Position numbers and translations under genes: made by a program. DNA of 26,396 bases from an uncultured Eubacteriales bacterium (GTDB taxonomy: Bacteria > Bacillota > Clostridia > Lachnospirales > Lachnospiraceae), in contig ONWK01000107.1 of NCBI GenBank assembly GCA_900321505.1, forward strand, positions 1 to 26,396, given 5' to 3'. Under the pieces are notes generated by a model. That model ran no database searches. It had not been told where the DNA came from and saw only the letters and a list, made by a program, of their open reading frames with translations. This document shows, in pieces, positions 8,159-15,167 of this stretch (positions within the stretch are counted from its first letter, which is position 1; each line of letters starts with the position of its first letter).

Positions 8159-8220
8159 AAGGGGGGCCGGCAGCGGAGGGTTACGGAACGGTCCGGGATC
8201 CTCCGCTGCCGGCCCCTCTT
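8159..8220 (+). terminator. Strong rho-independent terminator after the wall hydrolase gene
   Basis: A stem of about 21 bp pairs 8159-8179 with 8200-8220 (core GGGGCCGGCAGCGGAGG with its exact complement) around a 20-nt loop. The 3' tail is short in T (CTCTTGTC). The TTG of the tail doubles as the start of the glmS -35 box. Confidence 0.85.
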
Positions 8221-8247
8221 GTCAGTCTCTCCATACTATGATATAAT
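8219..8247 (+). promoter_or_regulatory. glmS promoter with extended -10
   Basis: TTGTCA (8219-8224), a 17-base spacer and TATAAT (8242-8247) with TG at 8239-8240 form a near-consensus sigma-A promoter. Transcription should start near 8254, leaving a leader of about 330 nt that holds the ribozyme. Confidence 0.85.
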
Positions 8248-8283
8248 CACCCTGTCTGTGCCATAGGAGGGGCCAGATTTCGA

Positions 8284-8431
8284 AAGGTTCAGAAACCTTA
8301 GCGCCATGTGGCTGCCGATGCAGCCTGACGAGGTGAAGTGTGATCGAAAATTCGGCGGATGCACTTCCGGACGTTCAGTTCGTTAGCCCGGTGACAAATC
8401 CTGCGGGTGACTGCAGAGACAAAACATCGGG
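8284..8431 (+). ncRNA. glmS ribozyme (glucosamine-6-phosphate-activated self-cleaving RNA)
   Basis: The leader carries the conserved glmS ribozyme core. AGCGCC holds the cleavage site between A8300 and G8301. P1 is GGCTGC/GCAGCC (8310-8315 with 8320-8325), followed by the invariant GACGAGG. The P2/P2.1 region has GATCGAAAATTCGGCGGATG flanked by GAAGTG/CACTTC. A pseudoknot-bearing arm, CTGC-GGGTGAC-TGCAG (8401-8416), is enclosed by CCCGGTG/CATCGGG (8387-8393 with 8425-8431). In known examples glucosamine-6-phosphate is the cofactor, and cleavage leads to decay of the glmS mRNA. An additional AAGGTT/AACCTT hairpin ends right at the cleavage site. Core boundaries are well supported; exact ends are approximate. 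Confidence 0.95.
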
Positions 8432-8478
8432 TATGAGTTCCCGGGTATTACTATGCCCCCGGGGATGAAAAACGCAGC

Positions 8479-8553
8479 ATGGCTTTTTTTAGTGCCTTTT
8501 TGTATATTATCAGCATCCGTAGCGTAGGTGCTGAAGACGGCACAAAAAGCCAT
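8479..8553 (+). promoter_or_regulatory. Long hairpin between the ribozyme and the glmS start
   Basis: ATGGC (8479-8483), a run of seven T and GTGCC (8492-8496) pair with GGCAC (8539-8543), AAAAA and GCCAT (8549-8553): about 15 bp with a 3-base bulge. A second stem, CAGCA/TGCTG plus CC/GG (8511-8518 with 8527-8533), lies inside. The structure ends 15 bases before the AAGGAG of glmS. It could insulate the ribosome binding site or stabilise the cleaved mRNA. I know of no standard element with this form. Confidence 0.5.
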
Positions 8554-8584
8554 CGATCATATGAGAATAAGGAGAATTAATTAT

Positions 8585-10402
8585 ATGTGTGGAATTGTAG
8601 GATTTACAGGGAATCTCCCGGCAAAGGATATTCTTATCAGCGGCCTGGAGCAGCTTGAGTACCGTGGGTATGACAGCGCAGGTATCGCGGTTCTGGATGA
8701 CGAGAAGGGACTCCTCTTAAAGAAGAAGACCGGCCATGTGGCTGATCTTCGCGAAGCGGCAAAAGAGATGGATACGGCAGGTACCTGCGGTATCGGACAC
8801 ACCCGCTGGGCTACCCATGGCGGCGTTACCGAGGCGAACGCTCATCCGCATAACTGCGGGACAGTGACCCTCATCCATAACGGTATCATTGAAAACTATC
8901 GTGAACTGACCGTTGAGTACGGCCTTTCGGAGAAGCTGAAATCAGAGACTGATACGGAGGTTGTTGCAGCTCTTCTTGACAAGCTGTATGAAGGCGACCC
9001 CATCACGGCCATCCGCAAGACTGTAAAGCTTCTGGCAGGTACATTTGCGCTCTGCATCATGTTCAGTGATCATCCTGATATTATCTACTGCGTAAGAAAT
9101 GTCAGCCCTCTGGTTGCGGCTGTATTTGATCAGGGAACCATCATTGCATCGGACCTTACAGCCCTCATTCCGTATTCAAAGAAGTACTTTGTTGTTCCGG
9201 AATATCATATCCTGACCATGACAAAGGATTCAATCCGTGTTGAGGATATGAAGGGGAATAAGGTGACACCGGAGATCCTTACCGTTGACTGGGATATAAA
9301 TTCAGCCCAGAAGGGAGGATATCCGCACTTCATGCTGAAGGAGATCTATGAGCAGCCTGAAGCGCTGGACAGAACCATTACGCCCCGTGTATCTGACGGT
9401 ATGCCTGATTTTACTGAGGACGGGATCCCGGATGAAGTTCTGAAAAAAGTTCAGCGTGTAGTTGTGGTTGCCTGCGGAACGGCGATGCATGCAGGAATGG
9501 TGGGCGCAAGAGTGATCGAAAGCCGGCTCCGGATTCCGGTACAGGTTGAGATCGCATCCGAGTTCCGTTATAAGGATCCGATCATTGATGACAGCGTACT
9601 GACCGTTATCCTTTCCCAGTCGGGAGAGACTACGGATACGCTGGAGGCCATGAAGATCGCAAAGAGCAAGGGCTCAAAGACCATTTCCATCGTAAATGTA
9701 AAGGGCTCCACCATTGCCCGTGAGAGCGACTATGTGCTCTATACCCATGCGGGTCCGGAGATCGCAGTGGCAAGCACCAAGGCCTACACCGTGCAGATCT
9801 CGGCCATGTACCTGCTGGCTGCGCGTCTGGGATTTGTAAAGGGTATCCTTTCCGAAGCTGAGACAAAGGATTTCATTTCAAAGCTTACAGGCGCGGGAGA
9901 GCTGATAAAGAAGACGCTTGAAAATGCAAATAATATCAAGCGCATCGCAAACCACATCAAGATGGCTCAGGATGTATTCTACATCGGGCGTGGTATCGAC
10001 TATACCATGAGCCTTGAGGCGTCGCTTAAGCTGAAGGAGATATCATATATTCATGCAGAGGCCTACGCGGCAGGCGAGTTAAAGCACGGCACCATCGCGC
10101 TTATCTCGGAAAATGTACCGGTCATCGCCATAGCAACGGAGCCTTCCATCTATCCGAAGACCATCTCCAACATGAAGGAGGTCAAGAGCCGCGGCGCTTA
10201 TGTGATCCTGATAAGCCAGGATGCGGAAAAGCCGGATGATTCCGTGTGCGACCGCCAGATCCGTATCCCGGATGCAGAACCGACCTTTGCAGTATTTGCA
10301 ACGGCAGCCGTACTGCAGCTTATAGCTTACTACACATCGGATGCAAGAGGCCTGGATGTGGATAAGCCGAGGAATCTGGCAAAATCGGTAACGGTAGAGT
10401 AA
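8585..10402 (+). CDS. glmS: Glutamine-fructose-6-phosphate aminotransferase (isomerising)
   Basis: The enzyme makes glucosamine-6-phosphate from fructose-6-phosphate and glutamine, the entry to UDP-GlcNAc and so to peptidoglycan. The start is set by chemistry: the mature N-terminus must be Cys, and ATG at 8585 is followed by TGT (MCGIVGF), with AAGGAG 10 bases upstream. A longer reading from GTG at 8528 would bury this nucleophile. The 605-residue protein has an N-terminal glutaminase domain (about 1-220; HTRWATHG, HNGIIEN) and two SIS sugar isomerase domains (about 290-420 and 460-595; CGTAMHAG, SQSGETTDT, ASTKAYT), ending DVDKPRNLAKSVTVE as in the family. It is controlled by the ribozyme in its leader, which feeds product level back on the mRNA. 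Confidence 0.98.
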   Translation: MCGIVGFTGNLPAKDILISGLEQLEYRGYDSAGIAVLDDEKGLLLKKKTGHVADLREAAKEMDTAGTCGIGHTRWATHGGVTEANAHPHNCGTVTLIHNGIIENYRELTVEYGLSEKLKSETDTEVVAALLDKLYEGDPITAIRKTVKLLAGTFALCIMFSDHPDIIYCVRNVSPLVAAVFDQGTIIASDLTALIPYSKKYFVVPEYHILTMTKDSIRVEDMKGNKVTPEILTVDWDINSAQKGGYPHFMLKEIYEQPEALDRTITPRVSDGMPDFTEDGIPDEVLKKVQRVVVVACGTAMHAGMVGARVIESRLRIPVQVEIASEFRYKDPIIDDSVLTVILSQSGETTDTLEAMKIAKSKGSKTISIVNVKGSTIARESDYVLYTHAGPEIAVASTKAYTVQISAMYLLAARLGFVKGILSEAETKDFISKLTGAGELIKKTLENANNIKRIANHIKMAQDVFYIGRGIDYTMSLEASLKLKEISYIHAEAYAAGELKHGTIALISENVPVIAIATEPSIYPKTISNMKEVKSRGAYVILISQDAEKPDDSVCDRQIRIPDAEPTFAVFATAAVLQLIAYYTSDARGLDVDKPRNLAKSVTVE

Positions 10403-10445
10403 AGGCCGGCCTACGCTCCGGATGCTGAACAGTTATAATTCATTT

Positions 10446-10499
10446 ATAACAAACCGGGGGCGGTTCTCAGCGTGCTGAGATCCGCCCCCGGTTTGTTAT
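10446..10499. terminator. Bidirectional terminator between glmS and the lipoprotein gene
   Basis: An 18-bp perfect stem (10446-10463 with 10482-10499) continues after one T-T mismatch into a further 7 bp (TCTCAGC/GCTGAGA) with a GT loop. The outer part is A/T rich on both sides, so it can end transcription from glmS and from the converging gene. Confidence 0.88.
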
Positions 10500-10519
10500 G
10501 AAAAGTCTGCGTATTGTCT

Positions 10520-11173
10520 TCAGTTTTCAGTGGCTGCGATGATCGCCTTATCGATGGCCTGGAAATCGGCATCGCTGATATAATAGTCTGTCTTGCCGGC
10601 GATGATCCGGGTGGTTATGGTGACAGGATCCTTATATGGCATGGACTCAGCTTCGGAATTGAGTATATCAAATATGCCGGAGGTGAGTGTATCCAGGTAA
10701 TCCTCTTTAACCGTATCGTTGAACTCACCTGAGGCCACCTTCTGATCAAGCTCGGAAATAAATGATATCACCCGGTCGTGGGTGGAGTTGAGTATATCCA
10801 TGGGATAGATCGTGACATCCACATATGAAACGCCGTTATCTTCCCGTACCGGAGATACCTCAAAACGGGTTTTTCCGTAGATTGTTTTTGCAAGCCCGGT
10901 AAAACGGCTGCTGAGCGCATCGCTGTCTTCGGCGGGTAGTCCGTAATAGCTCTTAAGATTATCTGCCAGCCGGCGGATATTTGACTGATATGCAGCCTCA
11001 GCCTCTTCGGCAGAGGCTCCGGTGATCACGGTATACTCCTCGGTGATCCCGAGATAGTTGGCATCTATTAGTGAATGTATGTAGGCCTCGTATTTATTTC
11101 CCTTATCGGATGCGCAGGCGCACAGCAGGCACAGAACCAGGAGCAGCGCTGCCGCAAATGCTCTTTTCTTCAT
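10520..11173 (-). CDS. Predicted lipoprotein of unknown function
   Basis: The 217-residue product starts with MKKRAFAAALLLVLCLLCAC, a signal peptide with lipobox LCAC, so Cys20 would be lipidated and the protein held on the outer face of the membrane. The rest is soluble, acidic and mainly alpha-helical in character, with no catalytic motif that I recognise; some small Firmicute lipoproteins have a similar repeated-helix look (for example 'SLIDANYLGITEEY'). It stands alone on its strand, with AAAGGAAA before the ATG and a terminator shared with glmS behind it. Assignment beyond 'lipoprotein' is not justified. Confidence 0.82.
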   Translation of the reverse strand: MKKRAFAAALLLVLCLLCACASDKGNKYEAYIHSLIDANYLGITEEYTVITGASAEEAEAAYQSNIRRLADNLKSYYGLPAEDSDALSSRFTGLAKTIYGKTRFEVSPVREDNGVSYVDVTIYPMDILNSTHDRVISFISELDQKVASGEFNDTVKEDYLDTLTSGIFDILNSEAESMPYKDPVTITTRIIAGKTDYYISDADFQAIDKAIIAATEN

Positions 11174-11200
11174 GATTTATTTCCTTTGCAGTTACGGTAT

Positions 11201-11229
11201 AGTATAACTATTCAGCACTTCTGGGAAAA
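11201..11229 (-). promoter_or_regulatory. Possible promoter of the lipoprotein gene
   Basis: On the minus strand TTTTCC, 17 bases and TATACT precede the lipoprotein gene, with a start near 11194 and a leader of about 20 nt. The -35 box is weak (3 of 6). Confidence 0.35.
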
Positions 11230-11244
11230 CAAAAAATCACGGAT

Positions 11245-11260
11245 GGAAAGCTTGCTTTCC
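11245..11260. repeat. Inverted repeat upstream of the lipoprotein gene
   Basis: GGAAAG and CTTTCC flank CTTG, giving a near-perfect 16-bp dyad about 20 bases upstream of the possible -35 box. It could be an operator for the lipoprotein gene, or a small hairpin; nothing else supports either reading. Confidence 0.3.
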
Positions 11261-11357
11261 GGACTGGTTTTTATGTTTTCCTAAAGGGACGCGACATACA
11301 GTATATCATAAAGAACACATCAGGGGGTACATTTTTTTACGGGAAGGAAAAAAACAA

Positions 11358-11386
11358 GTGCAATACAGAGGTAAGTGTGTTATACT
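11358..11386 (+). promoter_or_regulatory. Promoter of the DivIVA-like gene (extended -10)
   Basis: TATACT (11381-11386) is preceded by TG at 11378-11379, an extended -10. The hexamer 17 bases upstream, GTGCAA, is a weak -35, as extended -10 promoters tolerate. A start near 11393 excludes any translation start before that point and favours the ATG at 11450. Confidence 0.55.
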
Positions 11387-11449
11387 TCTATAAGCCGCGG
11401 CTTTTTTGCGGATAAGCTAAAGATGATCGATCAGAAAGGGGCTTTGGAA

Positions 11450-12310
11450 ATGGAAGTTGAACTGAAAACAGTGTCCTTCGGAGGATATGACAGAAAAGCG
11501 GTAGAAACCTTTATCACGGAGATGCAGGAAGATTATGAAAATCAGATCGCACAGCTGAAGGAAACTACAGTGAAGCTGGGTGAGACTGTTGACAGCCTCC
11601 GTAAGATGCGTGAAGCCAATATGAATGAATCGAAGGCGACTGTAGATAACCTTCGAAGCACAAATACAGATCTTCAGGAGGAAGTTGAGGCCCTCAGGGC
11701 AAAGCTGGCAGGCTACGAGGAAAGAGAAGCTGACTACATGGTTAAGTATGAATCAGTCAGCAAGGTAGCTCTGGATGCCCAGATCCGTGCTGATAAGCTT
11801 GTGAGGGATACTGAAGCAGAGTGTGAGCTTAAGCGTGCCCAGACCATGGCAGAGGTTGAAAGGCTTCAGGCTGAGACCAACGAAAGGTGTGAGAACCAGA
11901 GGTCGGAGACTGAGGAAGCCTGCGCAAGACTTACCCGTGAGACCGAGGAGGCCTGCCAGGAGAAGCGCGAGACTACAGATCGTGACTGCGATCGTCAGAG
12001 ATCAGCTGCAGATTACGACTGTGCAAATCTTAAACTCAATACGGAAACATACTGTGACAATCTGCGCAATAACACTGAAGCTGAATGCCAGGCTATGCGT
12101 GAGGCGGCAGAAGCTGAGTGTGATGAGATGAAAGCAAAGACGCGTGAAGAGGTTTATACCACACGCAGTCAGGTGAAGAGAGAGTGCGAGAGTATCGGCG
12201 AGCTTGTATCCCTGCTCATGGAGTCGGTGGATAAGGTATCCGATGCGGTGAAGGAAACAAAGGAACTTACGGAAAGCGCTTTTGGAGATATCAGCAGGAT
12301 ATCTGAATAG
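11450..12310 (+). CDS. DivIVA-like coiled-coil protein with a cysteine hendecad repeat
   Basis: The 286-residue product begins MEVELKTVSFGGYDRKAVETFITEMQEDYE, which resembles the N-terminal membrane-curvature module of DivIVA/GpsB proteins (GYD..VE.F...). A coiled coil fills almost all the rest, without transmembrane segment or signal peptide. Residues 123-254 are twelve consecutive 11-residue units with Cys at the same position in ten of them (see repeat entry). The ATG at 11450 is chosen because AAAGGGG sits 8 bases before it and the promoter lies downstream of the alternative GTG at 11375. A pole- or septum-located scaffold is the likely role. The next genes encode a PAS/GAF protein and MreB. 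The DivIVA assignment rests on the short N-terminal motif only. Confidence 0.72.
   Translation: MEVELKTVSFGGYDRKAVETFITEMQEDYENQIAQLKETTVKLGETVDSLRKMREANMNESKATVDNLRSTNTDLQEEVEALRAKLAGYEEREADYMVKYESVSKVALDAQIRADKLVRDTEAECELKRAQTMAEVERLQAETNERCENQRSETEEACARLTRETEEACQEKRETTDRDCDRQRSAADYDCANLKLNTETYCDNLRNNTEAECQAMREAAEAECDEMKAKTREEVYTTRSQVKRECESIGELVSLLMESVDKVSDAVKETKELTESAFGDISRISE
11816..12211 (+). repeat. Twelve tandem 11-residue (hendecad) repeats with periodic cysteine
   Basis: Units read xxC....xxTE: AECELKRAQTM, AEVERLQAETN, ERCENQRSETE, EACARLTRETE, EACQEKRETTD, RDCDRQRSAAD, YDCANLKLNTE, TYCDNLRNNTE, AECQAMREAAE, AECDEMKAKTR, EEVYTTRSQVK and RECESIGELVS. Cys falls at residues 125, 147, 158, 169, 180, 191, 202, 213, 224 and 246; Val replaces it at 136 and 235. 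The DNA copies differ, so the period is kept at protein level and is not a recent expansion. Confidence 0.92.
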
Positions 12311-12321
12311 ATACTGCGGAG

Positions 12322-12352
12322 AGCAGGGACGACATCTTGTCCCTGCTTTTCT
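12322..12352 (+). terminator. Intrinsic terminator between the DivIVA-like and PAS/GAF genes
   Basis: AGCAGGGAC (12322-12330) pairs perfectly with GTCCCTGCT (12339-12347) around GACATCTT and is followed by TTTTCT. Only 17 bases separate its end from the next start codon, leaving no room for a promoter, so the downstream genes probably depend on partial readthrough. Confidence 0.75.
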
Positions 12353-12369
12353 AAAGAGGGGGGACTGAT

Positions 12370-14127
12370 TTGGACCGTGTTCGAACCTATCTGATGCAGG
12401 CTCTTGAAATGACCAAGAGCTGTGTTGTAGTAATGAAATATACCCAGAATGAGCCGGTCAGCAGGACCAAGCTGGAATTCATTTCCGAAAATGTAACTCA
12501 GCTTGGCATGAATCTTGCAAGCCTTAAGGGGGGCTTCAGACTGCCTAAGGATTATATACATCCTGAGGACAGGGACGGCTTTATTGATGCTGTGAGCATT
12601 GCGGCGGAAACACATACGGATTTCACATACCGTGTCCGTCTTGTAGGGGATGACGGCGTATTGCGGAATGTGGATATCAGATCCCATTATATGGATTTTG
12701 ATGAGGATTATTATCTGTTAGAGTATGTATTCCAGGAGATCGTCCAGCAGGACGATATAGAGCTTAAATCATCCAAAAGATCCGGAAATGCGACCATTAA
12801 GCTTTCGAAGGAGATATTCCGGGAAGAAGAGATGGTGGAGCTTTTCGGCAGCTTTGCGAACGCCTACGGACTGTATTCCACAGTGGTGGACCAGGATGGG
12901 CATGCGCTGGTGGATCCTGTAGGACCGGAGGCATATCTCGGTTACTATTATGATATGTTTGAACGCCCGGAGACCCAGGAGTTCTTTGATTCCATTAAGC
13001 GGTCAACCATGATACAGGATGAGGCGGTATATATGGAGCTGGAGGGTGACGGAAACCCTGACAGCAGGCTGTCCGCGGTTCCGATCGTGGTAAACGGCGT
13101 GTATCTGGCTACGTGGATACTCTGTGCTCATGACAAATCCCAGAGCGCGATGCTCCGCATAGCATCACGTGAGCAGTATCATGTGGGTGAGCTTATTTCA
13201 AGCTTTATCCAGAGAGCTGTTGTATCCGAACAGAGCGGGGGATACGGACAGGAGCTTGAGAAGCAGCTTGATTTTGAGATCAGACAGAAGCAGGTTCTTG
13301 CGGAGCTTCAGGATGTCATGAGGGAAGAAAGGGAGGACCGGCTGCATATTATCCTTTCCAAGGCTGCAGAGGTTCTGGAGGTCGACTATGCATTTTATAT
13401 GCTGAATAAAACCGGCGTCGGTACAGCAGGCCTTGAGAAGGACAGCTGGAGTCCTGACGGACAGGCTCCCCATGGTGATCTTCAGATAGAGAACTTCCAT
13501 GAGCAGTTCAGCGAGGAAGAAAGGAACAGAATACTTTCGGAGGGTTATGTGGTGGATCAGGAGTCCATGACAAACCGTATACGTGTAAGTGTGTTCCAGG
13601 GCCTTGCAAGAGCTGCGATGGTTATGCCCATTAAGTGCGGAAATACATCAAGGGGCAGAGTATGCTTTATTGAAAGCAGGAAGGAACGTATCTGGACTGA
13701 GTCAGAGATACATTTTGCGAGACTGATAGGAAGGATGCTTGCCGAGACCGTGGAGATCATGGAGGATGCAGGCACAAAACGAGTTACTTCACAGACTCTG
13801 CTGGATATCTTCCATAATCTCACGATAGATGTATTTATCAGGGAAGATGCCAACGGTAAGGTTCTTTTTGCAAATAATGCAATGAAGAAGCATCTGGGTA
13901 TGGACTTTACGGGACATGATTCCAGAAGACTTATTCCCGAGGGACGCGAAGAGTTTGAAAGCTATCCGGGTTCCATACATGAAAAGGCAGCGCCGTCTCA
14001 GGAGATAAGAAACTGGCGCAGATATATAAATGAACTCGGAGCGATCTATGATGTGACGGAGATACCTATCGAATGGATTGACGGCAGTGCAGCAACGGCA
14101 GTGCTGCTCCGGAAAGCAGGCGATTAG
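12370..14127 (+). CDS. PAS/GAF sensor-like protein without an output domain
   Basis: This 585-residue soluble protein seems built only of sensory modules. A PAS-like domain (about 30-122, with HPEDR at 64-68) is followed by a domain at about 145-285 resembling PocR-type or GAF-like ligand sensors (VVDQDGHALVDP, then RLSAVPIVVNGVYLATW). A short coiled coil (about 293-320) leads to a GAF-like domain (about 322-465) and a second PAS-like domain (about 475-580, VFIREDANGKVLFANNAMKKHLG). There is no histidine kinase, GGDEF, EAL or DNA-binding segment and no transmembrane helix. The start is TTG with GAGGGGGGA five bases before it. It lies between a DivIVA-like gene and mreB, so a role in relaying a signal to cell-shape proteins is possible, but this is inference from position only. 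Confidence 0.7.
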   Translation: MDRVRTYLMQALEMTKSCVVVMKYTQNEPVSRTKLEFISENVTQLGMNLASLKGGFRLPKDYIHPEDRDGFIDAVSIAAETHTDFTYRVRLVGDDGVLRNVDIRSHYMDFDEDYYLLEYVFQEIVQQDDIELKSSKRSGNATIKLSKEIFREEEMVELFGSFANAYGLYSTVVDQDGHALVDPVGPEAYLGYYYDMFERPETQEFFDSIKRSTMIQDEAVYMELEGDGNPDSRLSAVPIVVNGVYLATWILCAHDKSQSAMLRIASREQYHVGELISSFIQRAVVSEQSGGYGQELEKQLDFEIRQKQVLAELQDVMREEREDRLHIILSKAAEVLEVDYAFYMLNKTGVGTAGLEKDSWSPDGQAPHGDLQIENFHEQFSEEERNRILSEGYVVDQESMTNRIRVSVFQGLARAAMVMPIKCGNTSRGRVCFIESRKERIWTESEIHFARLIGRMLAETVEIMEDAGTKRVTSQTLLDIFHNLTIDVFIREDANGKVLFANNAMKKHLGMDFTGHDSRRLIPEGREEFESYPGSIHEKAAPSQEIRNWRRYINELGAIYDVTEIPIEWIDGSAATAVLLRKAGD

Positions 14128-14151
14128 GCTTCGGACATCAAGGAGGAAGAT

Positions 14152-15144
14152 ATGGCAAGCGCTGATATAGGAATAGATCTGGGTACGGCCAGTATCCTGG
14201 TATATGTAAAGGGCAAGGGCGTGGTCCTGCGGGAACCGGCTGTCGTTGCCTATGACAAGGATCAGGAAAGAATAGTAGAGATAGGGGAAGAAGCCAGGCT
14301 GATGCTGGGCAGAACTCCCGGAAATATAATCGCGATACGGCCTTTGAGACATGGTGTTATCTCAGATTATACGACTACCGAAAAAATGCTGAAATATTTT
14401 ATCCGCAAGGCTGTGGGAAGAAATTTCTTCGGCCGCAGGCCCAAGATCTGCGTATGTGTTCCCTCGGGAGTCACAGAGGTGGAGAAAAGAGCGGTGGAAG
14501 AAGCTACATACAATGCCGGCGCAAGAGAGGTTACGATCATAGAAGAACCCATAGCCGCAGCCATCGGTGCAGGCATTGATATAGTCCGCCCGGTGGGGAA
14601 TATGGTAGTGGATATCGGAGGCGGAACTACCGATATCGCGGTGATCTCCATGCGCGGGGCCGTGGTCAGCAAGTCGATAAAGGTTGCCGGTGATGATTTT
14701 GATGAAGCGATAATCCGCTATATCCGGAAGAGACATAACCTGCTGATCGGAGACCGTACGGCAGAAGAAGTAAAGATAAATGTGGGAACCTGCTATAAAA
14801 GACCGGAAAACATTTCCATGGATGTACGCGGAAGGAATCTTGTTACGGGATTGCCGCAGACGGTGCTCATCACCTCAGATGAGACTGAAGAGGCTCTCAG
14901 GGAGACTACGGCACAGATAGTGGAAGCCATCCATGCCGTTATGGAACGTACTCCGCCGGAGCTTGCAGCAGATATAGCGGACAGAGGCATCGTCCTTACG
15001 GGCGGAGGCGCTCTGCTGCACGGGCTGGAGCAGCTGATAGAGGAGAAGACGGGTATCACGACCATCACAGCGGAGGATCCGCTTTCATGTGTGGCAGTGG
15101 GAACCGGAAAATATGTGGAATTCATCGATGATGAGAAGCTTTAG
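14152..15144 (+). CDS. mreB: MreB/Mbl-type rod-shape actin homologue
   Basis: The 330-residue protein has the actin-fold nucleotide motifs of MreB: phosphate-1 DLGTAS (residues 9-14), phosphate-2 DIGGGTTDIAV (154-164), the EEPIAAAIG segment (131-139) and adenosine-loop LTGGGALLHG near 283-292. MreB forms membrane-bound filaments that direct lateral wall synthesis. The ribosome binding site GGAGGAA is well placed. No mreC or mreD follows, so this is a free-standing copy, which is often an Mbl/MreBH-like paralogue; the sequence alone does not tell which. It is 24 bases behind the PAS/GAF gene, probably on the same transcript. Confidence 0.93.
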   Translation: MASADIGIDLGTASILVYVKGKGVVLREPAVVAYDKDQERIVEIGEEARLMLGRTPGNIIAIRPLRHGVISDYTTTEKMLKYFIRKAVGRNFFGRRPKICVCVPSGVTEVEKRAVEEATYNAGAREVTIIEEPIAAAIGAGIDIVRPVGNMVVDIGGGTTDIAVISMRGAVVSKSIKVAGDDFDEAIIRYIRKRHNLLIGDRTAEEVKINVGTCYKRPENISMDVRGRNLVTGLPQTVLITSDETEEALRETTAQIVEAIHAVMERTPPELAADIADRGIVLTGGGALLHGLEQLIEEKTGITTITAEDPLSCVAVGTGKYVEFIDDEKL

Positions 15145-15167
15145 ATAAAGCAGGATGGCAGAGTCAG

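Noticed and set aside
8528..8584. Longer glmS reading frame from GTG at 8528
   Set aside because: It would put 19 residues before the essential N-terminal Cys, and it starts inside the 8479-8553 hairpin. The ATG at 8585 has the proper AAGGAG.
11375..11449. Longer DivIVA-like protein from GTG at 11375
   Set aside because: It overlaps the -10 box at 11381-11386, and translation cannot start upstream of the transcript.
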